From contig JAFULG010000023.1 in assembly GCA_017473435.1 (NCBI GenBank), positions 1 to 43,869 of the forward strand: a stretch of DNA of 43,869 nucleotides. The letters are read 5' to 3'. Made by a program: the position numbers and the translations under genes. The notes under the pieces were generated by a model. That model was not told the DNA's origin. It searched no databases and worked only from the letters and a program-made list of their open reading frames with translations. This document shows positions 31,270 through 39,553 of the stretch, piece by piece; positions within the stretch are counted from its first letter, which is position 1; every line of letters begins with the position of its first letter. The DNA is from Clostridia bacterium. Its GTDB lineage: Bacteria; Bacillota; Clostridia; Oscillospirales; Acutalibacteraceae.

Positions 31270-32987
31270 CTCTGCACCTCCTTTTTGAACTGGCTTTCGT
31301 GGATTTCACGGTATACATCACAGCCTTCAAGGAGACTGTCATGAGTACCAATACCTGCAAGTGTGCCGTCATCAAGGACGAGAATTTTATCAGCGTGGGC
31401 GACAGAGCTTGTGCGCTGGCTGACTATGAAAACAGTTTTTTGGTTGCAGAGGGATTTGAGTGCTTTTCTCAAAGCGGCATCCGTTGCGAAGTCAAGGGCA
31501 CTGGAGCTGTCGTCAAGAATGATAATATCCGCGTCGGAAACAAGTGCTCTTGCAATGGTAAGCCTTTGCTTTTGTCCGCCGGAAAGGTTGCGTCCGCCTT
31601 GTTCAACGGTTGCTTCAAGTCCGCCTTTTTCCTTTACAAAGTCATAAGCCTGAGCGAGGGTGAGTGCCTCTCTGAGTTTTTCGTCACTTGCTTTTTTGTT
31701 ACCGTAAAGAAGGTTGCTTTTCACTGTGCCTGAAAAAAGCATGGCTTTTTGCGGAACAATGGAAACTGTACGGTTAAGTGTGGATTTGCTCCATTTTTTT
31801 ATACTTTCGCCCTTTAAGAGTATTTCGCCCTCGGTTGCATCGTAAAAACGGCTTATAAGATGGACGAGAGTTGATTTACCGCTGCCTGTACCACCGATAA
31901 TACCGACAGTTTCACCTTTTTTTACATTGAAGCTTATATCCGAAAGAGAGGGGGCGCCTGCGCCTTCATAGGTGAGACTTACGTTTTTAAAAGAGAGGAT
32001 TTCATCATAGTTTTTCTCCTCGGTCAATTCTCCGTAGCTCATAGTGCTTTCTGTATCGAGGATCTGACCCACTCTGCCCATGCTTGCGATTGAACGGGCG
32101 ATAAGGGTAATAAGGCTTGCGAGCTTTACAAGCTCAATTAAAATCTGACCCGTGTAGTTGATGAGGGCGACAATGTCGCCGGAGAAAAGGCGGCCGTTAT
32201 TGATTTTATCCGCACCGAACCAGAGAATAAGTATTACTGCTGCATTTACAATTATATATGTAAGGGGATTCAGAAGAGCGGAAATACTTCCTACCTTAAG
32301 CTGAGAGGAAAGAAGCGTTCCGTTGATATTTTCAAAGGCTTCCTTTTGCTTTTCTTCTCTGCCGAAAGCCCGTATAACACGAACACCGTTAAGGTTCTCT
32401 CTTGTCTGAGCCGTTACACGGTCAAGGTTCTGCTGAACGGTTTTGTGCATCGGCTTTGTTACAAACATTATGCCGAAGACCGCAACAAATAAAAGAAGGA
32501 TTATGCCCACGAAAATGAGCGCAAGGTCACGGTCAACGTAAAAGGCAAGTATTGCCGCACCGAAAACAATAAAGGGACTGCGCATAAAAAGGCGGAGAAA
32601 CATATTAACGCCGTTCTGCACAAGATTTATGTCACCGGTCATCCTTGTAATCAGCGTACTTTTTCCTATTCTGTCAATTTCCGAAAAGGAAAAGCTCTGC
32701 ACCTTGCGGAGAAGCTCGTGCCTTAAGCCGGTAGCTGTGCCTATTGCCGCCTTTGCTGCAAAAAACTGTGCAGTGAAGCTGCTTAAAAGTCCGAGCAGAG
32801 ACATAAGCACAAGCAGAAAAAAGCGGCTTATGACAAAGTCTTTGTCGCCTTTTGCAATACCTGTATCAATTATGCTTGCCACGATAAGAGGAACAGCAAG
32901 ATCAAAGCAAGCCTCAAGCATTTTAAAAAGGGGAGCTAGTATGCTTTGTATTTTATATTTTTTAAAATAGGGTATAAGATGCTTCAT
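31266..32987 (-). CDS. ABC exporter half, degenerate-site subunit
   Basis: A 573-residue half-transporter with six membrane helices and an ATPase. Walker A is GGTGSGKST and the signature LSGGQKQR is canonical. Walker B is IIILDDSSSALD with Asp instead of the catalytic Glu, and the switch His is replaced by Gln in IVSQRTSSV. These losses define the non-hydrolytic nucleotide site of heterodimeric exporters. It is the first gene of the pair, with GAGGTG upstream of its ATG and a promoter at 33020-33048. The downstream partner overlaps by 4 bp, which ensures equal synthesis of the two halves. Confidence 0.92.
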   Translation of the reverse strand: MKHLIPYFKKYKIQSILAPLFKMLEACFDLAVPLIVASIIDTGIAKGDKDFVISRFFLLVLMSLLGLLSSFTAQFFAAKAAIGTATGLRHELLRKVQSFSFSEIDRIGKSTLITRMTGDINLVQNGVNMFLRLFMRSPFIVFGAAILAFYVDRDLALIFVGIILLLFVAVFGIMFVTKPMHKTVQQNLDRVTAQTRENLNGVRVIRAFGREEKQKEAFENINGTLLSSQLKVGSISALLNPLTYIIVNAAVILILWFGADKINNGRLFSGDIVALINYTGQILIELVKLASLITLIARSIASMGRVGQILDTESTMSYGELTEEKNYDEILSFKNVSLTYEGAGAPSLSDISFNVKKGETVGIIGGTGSGKSTLVHLISRFYDATEGEILLKGESIKKWSKSTLNRTVSIVPQKAMLFSGTVKSNLLYGNKKASDEKLREALTLAQAYDFVKEKGGLEATVEQGGRNLSGGQKQRLTIARALVSDADIIILDDSSSALDFATDAALRKALKSLCNQKTVFIVSQRTSSVAHADKILVLDDGTLAGIGTHDSLLEGCDVYREIHESQFKKEVQR

Positions 32988-33019
32988 ATTACACCTCGAT
33001 GCATTTTATTTACCGCATT

Positions 33020-33048
33020 ATTATACAGAATTGTGACGTGAAAGTAAA
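33020..33048 (-). promoter_or_regulatory. Promoter of the ABC exporter pair
   Basis: On the minus strand, TTTACT (33043-33048), a 17-base spacer and TATAAT (33020-33025). Confidence 0.75.
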
Positions 33049-33130
33049 GCACGTAAGCGGTGTTTATAGTCTTTTTATCCAATAGTTTTTATTGTATTTC
33101 GTCTAAAGTTACGAAGTTTTTTTCCATAAG

Positions 33131-33159
33131 TTGAAATTATCGCAAAGGCAGTATATAAT
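33131..33159 (+). promoter_or_regulatory. Promoter of the GtrA-family gene
   Basis: TTGAAA (33131-33136), a 17-base spacer and TATAAT (33154-33159). Confidence 0.75.
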
Positions 33160-33191
33160 CATATTTATAAAATAAAAAAGGATGATGAAAT

Positions 33192-33656
33192 ATGGCTAAC
33201 GAAAACATTTCCAAAAAAGACAATGCCCTTATGGTGTTAAAGTTTGTTCTGTGCTCAACAGGTGCAGGCATTATTCAGACGGTGTCCTTTACTCTTTTGA
33301 ATGAGCTTTCAAAAAGAACTGACATTTTCTCTTTTATGCCTGAGAAGCTTCTTGAAAATGAGTACGGTCCATTTTATTTTGTAGCGCTTTTTCTTTCCGT
33401 GCTTTTCAACTTCACAGTAAACAGAAAGTTCACCTTCAAATCTGCTAATAATGTTCCGATTGCGATGCTCAAGGTGTTCGGATATTACTGTGTATTTACA
33501 CCGCTTTCAATATGGTGGGGTGTTGCGCTTACAAACATTGGCTGGAATGAGTACCTTGTGCTTGCTTTCACTATGGCTATTAACCTTTCAACGGAATTCC
33601 TCTTTAACCGCTTTGTGGTTTTCGGAAAGTCCATCAATACAGCAGAGAAGAAATAA
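33192..33656 (+). CDS. GtrA-family membrane protein
   Basis: A 154-residue protein with four membrane helices: about 14-35 (LMVLKFVLCSTGAGIIQTVSF), about 55-75 (FYFVALFLSVLFNFTVNRKFTF), about 92-112 and about 118-140. It contains the family motif FNFTVNRKFTF and a repeat of it, TEFLFNRFVVF. GtrA-like proteins are linked to moving lipid-linked sugars or teichoic-acid precursors across the membrane. No glycosyltransferase is next to it, so the pathway cannot be told. It is transcribed alone from the promoter at 33131. Confidence 0.9.
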   Translation: MANENISKKDNALMVLKFVLCSTGAGIIQTVSFTLLNELSKRTDIFSFMPEKLLENEYGPFYFVALFLSVLFNFTVNRKFTFKSANNVPIAMLKVFGYYCVFTPLSIWWGVALTNIGWNEYLVLAFTMAINLSTEFLFNRFVVFGKSINTAEKK

Positions 33657-33747
33657 AAAGGCTGTATCACAATGAGCGGTTGATTATACTGAAAAATGCG
33701 GAATTCAAAATCAACTTTAATTTGATAAGGAGCCATAAAACAAAACG

Positions 33748-33785
33748 AAATCCACCGTTGGTGACCAACGGTGGATTTAATATGT
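33748..33785 (-). terminator. Terminator of the ddl operon
   Basis: AAATCCACCGTTGGT pairs with ACCAACGGTGGATTT in a perfect stem with a one- to two-base loop, between the convergent GtrA-family and ddl genes. It probably works for both. Confidence 0.88.
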
Positions 33786-33792
33786 GTTTTAA

Positions 33793-35031
33793 TTACATTT
33801 TTGTACCCTTTGCACCCTTTGTACCGCCGCCAAGGTTAACACCCTGAAGTACATTTGAGTCAAAGCTGTAGGTGATGTTGCCCTCTTCTCTTTCTCTTTT
33901 GAGAGCGTAAGAGATCATTCTGTCGAGAAGCTCTGTATATTTAACGCCGAGAGGCTCCCAAAGATAGAAGGAAAGTGAGCCGGGGATGGTGTTGATTTCG
34001 TTGAGCCAGATGTTACCTGACTTGGTATCCATCATAAAGTCAATTCTTGAAACGCCGTTACAGCCGAGGCACTTGAAGGCTTTAACAGCCATTTCACGGA
34101 TTTCTGTTCTCTGTGCTTCGGTGATGTCAGCAGGAATCTTTCTCTTAAGAGTAGCCATACCCTTACTACCTGAGGGTGAGCTCTTAACGCCGCCCTTTGC
34201 ACCCTTGGCGCCCTTGGCAGAGCCGTCACCGATGTACTTTTCAGCGAAGGTGAGAATCTTATCTGAAGAAACAGGCTCTTCACATTCGGAGGCTTCAGCT
34301 GTTTCGTAGTCACCGAGAACGGAGCAGTTGATTTCCTTAAGATTCTGTACAGCGGTTTCAACGAGAACCTTTGTTGCATAGTGGAAGGCTGTGTCAAGTG
34401 AATCGAAAAGCTCGCTTCTGTTTTCAGCCTTTGAAATACCGATTGACGAGCCGAGGTTAACGGGCTTTACAATAACGGGATATCCGATTGCACTTTCGAT
34501 TTCGCCAACAACCTTTTCGCTGTCTTCATCGTAGAGGTTAGCGGTGTAGCACTTGCAGTCAAGTACGGGAATACCGTTATCCTTAAGCACGGTTTTCATA
34601 ACGTACTTATCCATACCCACAGCGGAAGAAAGCACGTCGCAGCCGACATAAGGGATGTTGAACATTTTAAGGTAGCCCTGGAGTGTACCGTCCTCAACAT
34701 TTGTACCGTGAACAACGGGGAAGGCGATGTCAATATAGTCGTAAAGAGGCTTTGAGAAAAGCTTCTGGGGATATTTGATGAGCTGAGTTTTACCGCCCTC
34801 GTTTACCATAATGATTCTCTGGCTTGTTTTGAGGAGGTTGTTGATATCGGTATAAGCTTCGATTTTACCGATGTTTTCACCGACATAGAATTCGTTGTTT
34901 TTTGTTATGTAAATGGGGATTACATCATACTTGTCACGGTTGAGATAACCCATTGCCTGAATTGCGGAGATTACTGAAATTTCATGCTCAACGGTTTTAC
35001 CGCCGAAAAGCACACCGACTTTGATTTTCAT
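33793..35031 (-). CDS. ddl: D-alanine-D-alanine ligase with low-complexity insert
   Basis: The start at 35031 (AAAGGTG upstream) gives 412 residues against the usual 340-370. The ATP-grasp core is intact: GVLFGGKTVEHEISVISA at the N-terminus, FPVVHGTNVEDGTLQGY, PVIVKPVNLGSSIGISKA, RIDFMMDTKSGNIWLNEINTIPG and LSFYLWEP. It joins two D-Ala for the peptidoglycan stem in the cytoplasm. Extra length comes from a Lys-Gly-Ala repeat at 271-290 (SAKGAKGAKGGVKSSPSGSK) inside the lid region and a Lys-Gly-rich C-terminal tail (GGGTKGAKGTKM). The DNA there consists of 9-base repeats. The product is consumed by the MurF-like ligase encoded 78 bp upstream. Confidence 0.93.
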   Translation of the reverse strand: MKIKVGVLFGGKTVEHEISVISAIQAMGYLNRDKYDVIPIYITKNNEFYVGENIGKIEAYTDINNLLKTSQRIIMVNEGGKTQLIKYPQKLFSKPLYDYIDIAFPVVHGTNVEDGTLQGYLKMFNIPYVGCDVLSSAVGMDKYVMKTVLKDNGIPVLDCKCYTANLYDEDSEKVVGEIESAIGYPVIVKPVNLGSSIGISKAENRSELFDSLDTAFHYATKVLVETAVQNLKEINCSVLGDYETAEASECEEPVSSDKILTFAEKYIGDGSAKGAKGAKGGVKSSPSGSKGMATLKRKIPADITEAQRTEIREMAVKAFKCLGCNGVSRIDFMMDTKSGNIWLNEINTIPGSLSFYLWEPLGVKYTELLDRMISYALKREREEGNITYSFDSNVLQGVNLGGGTKGAKGTKM

Positions 35032-35063
35032 GTTTAAAACACCTTTCTTTTGAGTATAAGAGA

Positions 35064-35089
35064 GGGCCAAGGGCCAAGGGCCAAGGGCC
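35064..35089. repeat. Heptanucleotide tandem repeat in the murF-ddl gap
   Basis: GGGCCAA repeated 3.7 times between the murF stop and the ddl ribosome site. Such runs are prone to slippage. A change in copy number would alter the 78-bp intergenic leader rather than a protein. Confidence 0.8.
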
Positions 35090-35109
35090 GGTAGGTGCCT
35101 GACGGCACT

Positions 35110-36687
35110 TTAATAATTATCGGGTAAATCGTTTTCAAGAAGAATAATCTTCTTTCTGCCCTGGGCGTTAAGAGCGTAAACGTGAGTGAGTGCCTCGTTG
35201 ATTGTATCTGCAACGAAGATTTTATCCTCGTCATATTTTTTGTCAAGAAGTCCTGCCTTGATGGGAATTGCCTGCTTTCTTCCGACGAGTACAACATAGT
35301 CGCAGACTGCGGCGGCATTTCTGCCGAATTCACGGTTAAGCTCATCCTGCTTTTCGCCAAGCTCTACCATGCCGGGAGTTACAAGAATCTTGTAGCCGTC
35401 GAAAAGGCTGAGAGCTTCAAGAGCTGCCTTTGTACCGCTGGGGTTTGAGTTGTAAGCGTCGTCAATGATTGTTACGCCACCCTTATCGGAGAGCTGAAGT
35501 CTGTGGGGAACACCCTCAAGTCTTCTTACTGCAGGGCGAAGCTCTTTAAGGCTGATGCCCATTTTGTGGCTGATTGCAATAGCGCCGACAATGTTGAGAA
35601 CATTGTGTCTGCCGATAAGTCTTGTTGAGAATTCTTCCTCTTCACCGTTTCTTGTCTTAACCTTGAAGGAAGTACCTCTTTCGCTTACATGAAGGTCAAA
35701 GGCAACATAGTCTGCATCGCCCTCAATGCTGTAGGAAATATAAGGCCTGTTACAGCCGTGGTCACGGATGTTTTCGTCGTCACCGTTGAGGAAAAGCATA
35801 CCGCCTTCGGGGAGGGAGTCGGCAAGCTCAAACTTTGTGCCCTTTACCGCATCAAGAGTCTTGAAGGATTCAAGGTGCTGAGGTCCGATTGAGGTAATTA
35901 CACCGTGGTGAGGATGAACAATGTCGCAAAGCTCTTTTATATCGCCAACCCACTTTGCGCCCATTTCGCAGACGAAGATTTCGTCGGTAGCCTTGAGAGA
36001 GCCACGGATTGTTTTAACAACGCCCATGGGGGTATTGTAGCTTTCGGGAGTCATAAGTACGTTATACTTTGATTTAAGTAAGGTTGTAAGATAATATTTG
36101 ACGCTGGTTTTTCCGTAGGAGCCCGTAATACCGATGATTTTAAGGTCAGGACATTTCTTGAGGATCTTCTTTGCGTCGTTGGTGTAGTACTGATTTACAC
36201 TTAATTCAACAGGCTTGTTGATAAGGTTTGCCACAAGGCAGAGAGCCGGAGCAAAGGTGTAAATAAGTGCGAGAGCCATAAGGAAATAGGTTTCGTGAGG
36301 TCTTGCACCCTTAAAGGCAGGGATTGAAACGAGACCGAGCACAAGTGCGGTGAAAAGAAGCTCGGTGAAGAACATTCTTTTTACTCTCGGTGTATACACA
36401 AGAGGCTTTTTAGCCTTTTTCGGCTTTTCGTTGGGGATTGCAATGATGAGAAGTGCAATAAGAGCAACTGCCTTGAATTTGACACCCATATCAAAAAACA
36501 GGGCAATGAGCATAAGAAGTGAGAGAATGATGTGAGTAAGATACTTTCTTGTGTTTTCCTTCATCCATTTTGTATGGGTATCGAAGCGGTAGGAGTTAAG
36601 CTGAAAAAAGTGCATTGAATCAATGAGTGCCATAGCTGTAGGGAAAAGAAAAACAACTGTTGCAATAAGAACCATGTACAAATTCAT
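35110..36687 (-). CDS. murF: Membrane-anchored MurF-like ligase
   Basis: A 525-residue protein. The N-terminal 160 residues have about five hydrophobic helices (VLIATVVFLFPTAMALI, HIILSLLMLIALFF, AVALIALLIIAI, LLFTALVLGLV, ALIYTFAPALCLVANL). The Mur-ligase central domain has the P-loop GITGSYGKTS (186-195), a DEIFVCEMGAKWVGDI segment and LNGDDENI. The C-terminal domain has DDAYNSNPSGTKAALEAL, the MurF-type ATP and substrate motif. Ordinary MurF has a small soluble N-terminal domain instead of membrane helices. It adds D-Ala-D-Ala to the UDP-muramyl tripeptide. Its position next to ddl, and MurF-like DDAYNSNP, support the call, although an amide ligase of another precursor is possible. Confidence 0.82.
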   Translation of the reverse strand: MNLYMVLIATVVFLFPTAMALIDSMHFFQLNSYRFDTHTKWMKENTRKYLTHIILSLLMLIALFFDMGVKFKAVALIALLIIAIPNEKPKKAKKPLVYTPRVKRMFFTELLFTALVLGLVSIPAFKGARPHETYFLMALALIYTFAPALCLVANLINKPVELSVNQYYTNDAKKILKKCPDLKIIGITGSYGKTSVKYYLTTLLKSKYNVLMTPESYNTPMGVVKTIRGSLKATDEIFVCEMGAKWVGDIKELCDIVHPHHGVITSIGPQHLESFKTLDAVKGTKFELADSLPEGGMLFLNGDDENIRDHGCNRPYISYSIEGDADYVAFDLHVSERGTSFKVKTRNGEEEEFSTRLIGRHNVLNIVGAIAISHKMGISLKELRPAVRRLEGVPHRLQLSDKGGVTIIDDAYNSNPSGTKAALEALSLFDGYKILVTPGMVELGEKQDELNREFGRNAAAVCDYVVLVGRKQAIPIKAGLLDKKYDEDKIFVADTINEALTHVYALNAQGRKKIILLENDLPDNY

Positions 36688-36706
36688 ATCAGTATTATCC
36701 TTTCAG

Positions 36707-37471
36707 TTATATCTTCATAAATGATGCAAGAACACGGAGGAACTGATCTCTTCTTTCAAGGAAGGAATAATGTCCTGCACCTTCAAAGGTAACAAGTCCT
36801 GCCTCAGGCATAAGCTTTTCCATAATTTTTGCATCGCTTAAGGGTGTTGCGTCATCGGCTGTGCCCCACACGAGAAGAGTAGGTGCCGTTACATTGGGCA
36901 TAAGGTGCTGTAAATCCTCGTTTACAACCTTTACAAGAGTCTGACGCATAATAGGTGAAGCAGCATTGTAGTCTGCCGAGCCGTTTTTCTTTCGAAGATT
37001 TTCAAGAGCATCGGGGAAGAATTTCTTGACAAATCTTGTAGCAAAAAGCCACCTTGTCATTTTGTAAATTCTCTGCTTCATTTTTTGTTTAAGCGTTTTT
37101 TTCGGTTTTACGCCTGCGGCATCAACGAGGATAACCTTATCGATTTCAAAGGGAAGCTCTCTTGAGCAAAGCTTGATGATTACCCTTCCGCCGAAGGAGT
37201 GACCTAAAAGGCTGATTTTTTTGCAGGGGAACTCCTTCATAAAGTCGAGGATAAAGTCGGTGTAATCGTCAACGCACCAGGGTTCCTTCGGCTCTTCACT
37301 TTCACCGAAGCCGGGCATATCCATTGCAATTACGCGGTACTTTGTTTTTAAAAGGTCAATAGCGGATTGAAAAAGAGTGATGTTGCTTCCCCAACCGTGG
37401 AGCAGGAGCACCGTGTCGCCCTGACCCTCGCAAATATAATTTATGTTAAGACCTTTGATATTAACAGTCAC
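36707..37471 (-). CDS. Alpha/beta hydrolase
   Basis: The GTG at 37471 is preferred because AAGGA lies 9-10 bases upstream. The ATG at 37480 has the AAGGA directly against it, so the start is a little uncertain. The protein is about 254 residues. Motifs are LLLHGWGSNITLFQ (oxyanion side), MPGFGESEEP, the nucleophile elbow LLGHSFGGR (GxSxG), an acidic residue in WGTADDATPLSDA and the catalytic His in GAGHYSFLER. It has no signal peptide and is cytoplasmic. It is transcribed first in a unit with murF (19 bp) and ddl, suggesting but not proving a role linked to the cell wall. The promoter is not clear; a TGCTATAAT extended -10 lies near 37535. Confidence 0.85.
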   Translation of the reverse strand: MTVNIKGLNINYICEGQGDTVLLLHGWGSNITLFQSAIDLLKTKYRVIAMDMPGFGESEEPKEPWCVDDYTDFILDFMKEFPCKKISLLGHSFGGRVIIKLCSRELPFEIDKVILVDAAGVKPKKTLKQKMKQRIYKMTRWLFATRFVKKFFPDALENLRKKNGSADYNAASPIMRQTLVKVVNEDLQHLMPNVTAPTLLVWGTADDATPLSDAKIMEKLMPEAGLVTFEGAGHYSFLERRDQFLRVLASFMKI

Positions 37472-37620
37472 AGGAATCATTCCTTTCACTGATTATTTGA
37501 AAAACTGCATACTAACACAGTCTACAGTATTATAGCACATTATTATAATAATTTCTACCAATTATATTACTATTTATTATATTTTTCTTCCGTAAATTTT
37601 AGTTAATTTTTACTTGATTA

Positions 37621-37649
37621 TTGAATAAGCGCTTGTGATATGATAAAAT
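37621..37649 (+). promoter_or_regulatory. Promoter of the first thioredoxin reductase-like gene
   Basis: TTGAAT (37621-37626), a 17-base spacer and TAAAAT (37644-37649). Confidence 0.7.
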
Positions 37650-37677
37650 TAGATATAACATAAAAGAGGTGAAGACT

Positions 37678-38559
37678 ATGACAGATATTATAGTAATCGG
37701 CGGCGGCCCTGCGGGACTTACTGCGGCAATGTATGCCGTAAGAAGAGGTAAAAGTGTTCTGCTGTTTGAAAAGGAAGCCTACGGCGGACAGATTAGCAAA
37801 AGTGCTCTTGTTGAAAACTATCCTTCCGTAAAAGCAGTAAGCGGCTTTGAAATGTCAATGAATCTTTATAATCAGGCAAAGAGTTTTGGTTGCGAATTTA
37901 AAAAGGAAAATGTTATTTCCGTTAAAGACGGTGAAATAAAAAAGGTTATTACCGCAAAGGGTGAGTATGAGTGTAAGGCTGTGGTTTTTGCTGTCGGTGC
38001 TTCGCCGAGAAAGTCAGGTCTTCCCAACGAGGGCGCGCTCATCGGCAGGGGACTTTCCTACTGTGCCCATTGTGACGGCAATTTTTTCAGAAAAAGAGAT
38101 GTTGCGGTAATCGGTGGCGGAAGCACAGCGTTGCAGGATGCACTTTATTTAAGCGAAATCTGTAATAAGGTTTACCTTGTTCACCGAAGAAATGAATTCA
38201 GAGGTGAAGAGGCTCTTGTGAAAAGAGTGGTTGAAAAGGAAAATATTGAGATTGTATATGACAGCACCCTTGAAAGCGCAGAGGGCACTCCGATGCTGAA
38301 AAGCATTTTCGTAAAAAATAAAAACACCGCCGAGGAAAGGGAAATCCCTGTCAGCGGACTGTTTCTTGCAATAGGTCAGGTGCCCGGTACGGCGGAATTC
38401 AGCAATATTCTTCCTCTTGACAGTCACGGCTATGTAATATGCGATGAGAGCTGTAAGGTAAAGGACGGAATTTACGTCTGCGGAGATTGCAGACAGAAAA
38501 CGCTTCGCCAGCTCACAACGGCAGTTGCTGACGGCTCTGTTGCAGGAAGCGAGGCGTAA
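37678..38559 (+). CDS. Thioredoxin reductase-like flavoprotein with NADPH motif
   Basis: The ATG at 37678 is chosen because AGAGGTG lies 6 bases upstream; an in-frame GTG 9 bases earlier is less likely. The protein has 293 residues. The FAD-binding motif is IIVIGGGPAGLTAAMYA, the redox pair is Cys129/Cys132 in SYCAHCDGN, the nucleotide domain has VIGGGSTALQDAL, and HRRNEFR matches the motif that binds the 2'-phosphate of NADPH. The C-terminus has GIYVCGDCRQKTLRQLTTAVADG. It should reduce thioredoxin or a related redoxin with NADPH. It converges on a paralog at 38643, which lacks the HRRNEFR motif, so the two may use different electron donors. Confidence 0.87.
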   Translation: MTDIIVIGGGPAGLTAAMYAVRRGKSVLLFEKEAYGGQISKSALVENYPSVKAVSGFEMSMNLYNQAKSFGCEFKKENVISVKDGEIKKVITAKGEYECKAVVFAVGASPRKSGLPNEGALIGRGLSYCAHCDGNFFRKRDVAVIGGGSTALQDALYLSEICNKVYLVHRRNEFRGEEALVKRVVEKENIEIVYDSTLESAEGTPMLKSIFVKNKNTAEEREIPVSGLFLAIGQVPGTAEFSNILPLDSHGYVICDESCKVKDGIYVCGDCRQKTLRQLTTAVADGSVAGSEA

Positions 38560-38572
38560 AATTTATAATAAG

Positions 38573-38629
38573 AAAACAGATGTGTTAAGGTTCAGCTTAG
38601 AACTAAAAACACATCTGTTATATTTTTTT
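38573..38629 (+). terminator. Bidirectional terminator between convergent reductase genes
   Basis: AACAGATGTGTT pairs with AACACATCTGTT and is followed by ATATTTTTTT. It is flanked by T-runs on both strands. Confidence 0.8.
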
Positions 38630-38642
38630 ATTCTGATATTAT

Positions 38643-39551
38643 TTATCCGAGGTATTTACAAACTGCAACAGAAGCTGCCGCTCCGTCAGAGATCGCTGTT
38701 GCAATCTGCCTTACGGACTTGCTTCTGCAGTCGCCTGCAACAAAGATACCTTCGTACCCGTCGGGTATACAGCCTTCATCTGCGGTGATGTAGCCTCTTT
38801 CGTCTAACTTTACCGCATCGCTGAAGCTTTCATTTTCAGGCTTCTGACCGATAGCGACAAAAATTCCGTCAAAGGAAAGGTCGCTTTCAGCTCCGGTTTC
38901 CTCGTTCTTTATTGTGATGCCTTCAAACTTATCTGTGCCGAGAATCTTGGCAACAACAGATGATAAAATCACCTTGATGTTATCCGTTGCTTCAATCTGC
39001 TCGATGAGCTTGCTTTCACCTGTAAGGAAGGGGAGATTCTGTATAACCGTAACGCTTTTTGAGGTTTTGGAAAGGAGTATTGCTTCCTGCAGGGCGGAAT
39101 TGCCGCCACCGATAACAGCAATGTCCATATCCTTATAGAAGGCACCGTCGCAGACGGCACAGTAGGAAATTCCTTCGCCGGTGAATTTTTCTTCACCTTC
39201 AAGTCCGAGGGTGCGGTGCTTTGAGCCTGTCGCAAGGATAACTGACCTTGCCTGATAGTCGGCTCTGTCGCCCTTGACAGTGAAAATGTCACCGTCCTTT
39301 ACGATACCCTTTGCCTCGTCCATATCAATGTCGGCACCCTGAACCATTGCCTGCTCAACAAGCTTATCGGCAAACTCCACACCGCTCATGCTTAAAAAGC
39401 CGGGATAGTTTTCAACCTTGGGGGAGTGAGTAATCTGTCCCCCGAAGGTTTCCTTTTCAAGAACGAGAACGCTCTTGTTTGCACGTTTGAGATAAATTGC
39501 CGCTGTCAGACCTGCGGGGCCTGCACCGATGATTATTGTATCGTAAATCAT
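38643..39551 (-). CDS. trxB: Thioredoxin reductase, atypical nucleotide motif
   Basis: A 302-residue protein. It has the FAD motif IIIGAGPAGLTAAIYL, the redox pair Cys131/Cys134 in SYCAVCDGAF, the nucleotide-domain motif VIGGGNSALQEAI and the C-terminal GIFVAGDCRSKSVRQIATAISDGA. The stretch where NADPH-dependent enzymes carry HRRxxxR reads VIQNLPFLTGE instead, so NADH or another donor, perhaps ferredoxin, is possible. It lies 2 bp after nrdD, whose product ends in a glutaredoxin-like domain, so it is well placed to reduce that domain. GAAAGGG precedes the ATG. The trxB name is by family. Confidence 0.85.
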   Translation of the reverse strand: MIYDTIIIGAGPAGLTAAIYLKRANKSVLVLEKETFGGQITHSPKVENYPGFLSMSGVEFADKLVEQAMVQGADIDMDEAKGIVKDGDIFTVKGDRADYQARSVILATGSKHRTLGLEGEEKFTGEGISYCAVCDGAFYKDMDIAVIGGGNSALQEAILLSKTSKSVTVIQNLPFLTGESKLIEQIEATDNIKVILSSVVAKILGTDKFEGITIKNEETGAESDLSFDGIFVAIGQKPENESFSDAVKLDERGYITADEGCIPDGYEGIFVAGDCRSKSVRQIATAISDGAAASVAVCKYLG

Positions 39552-39553
39552 TT

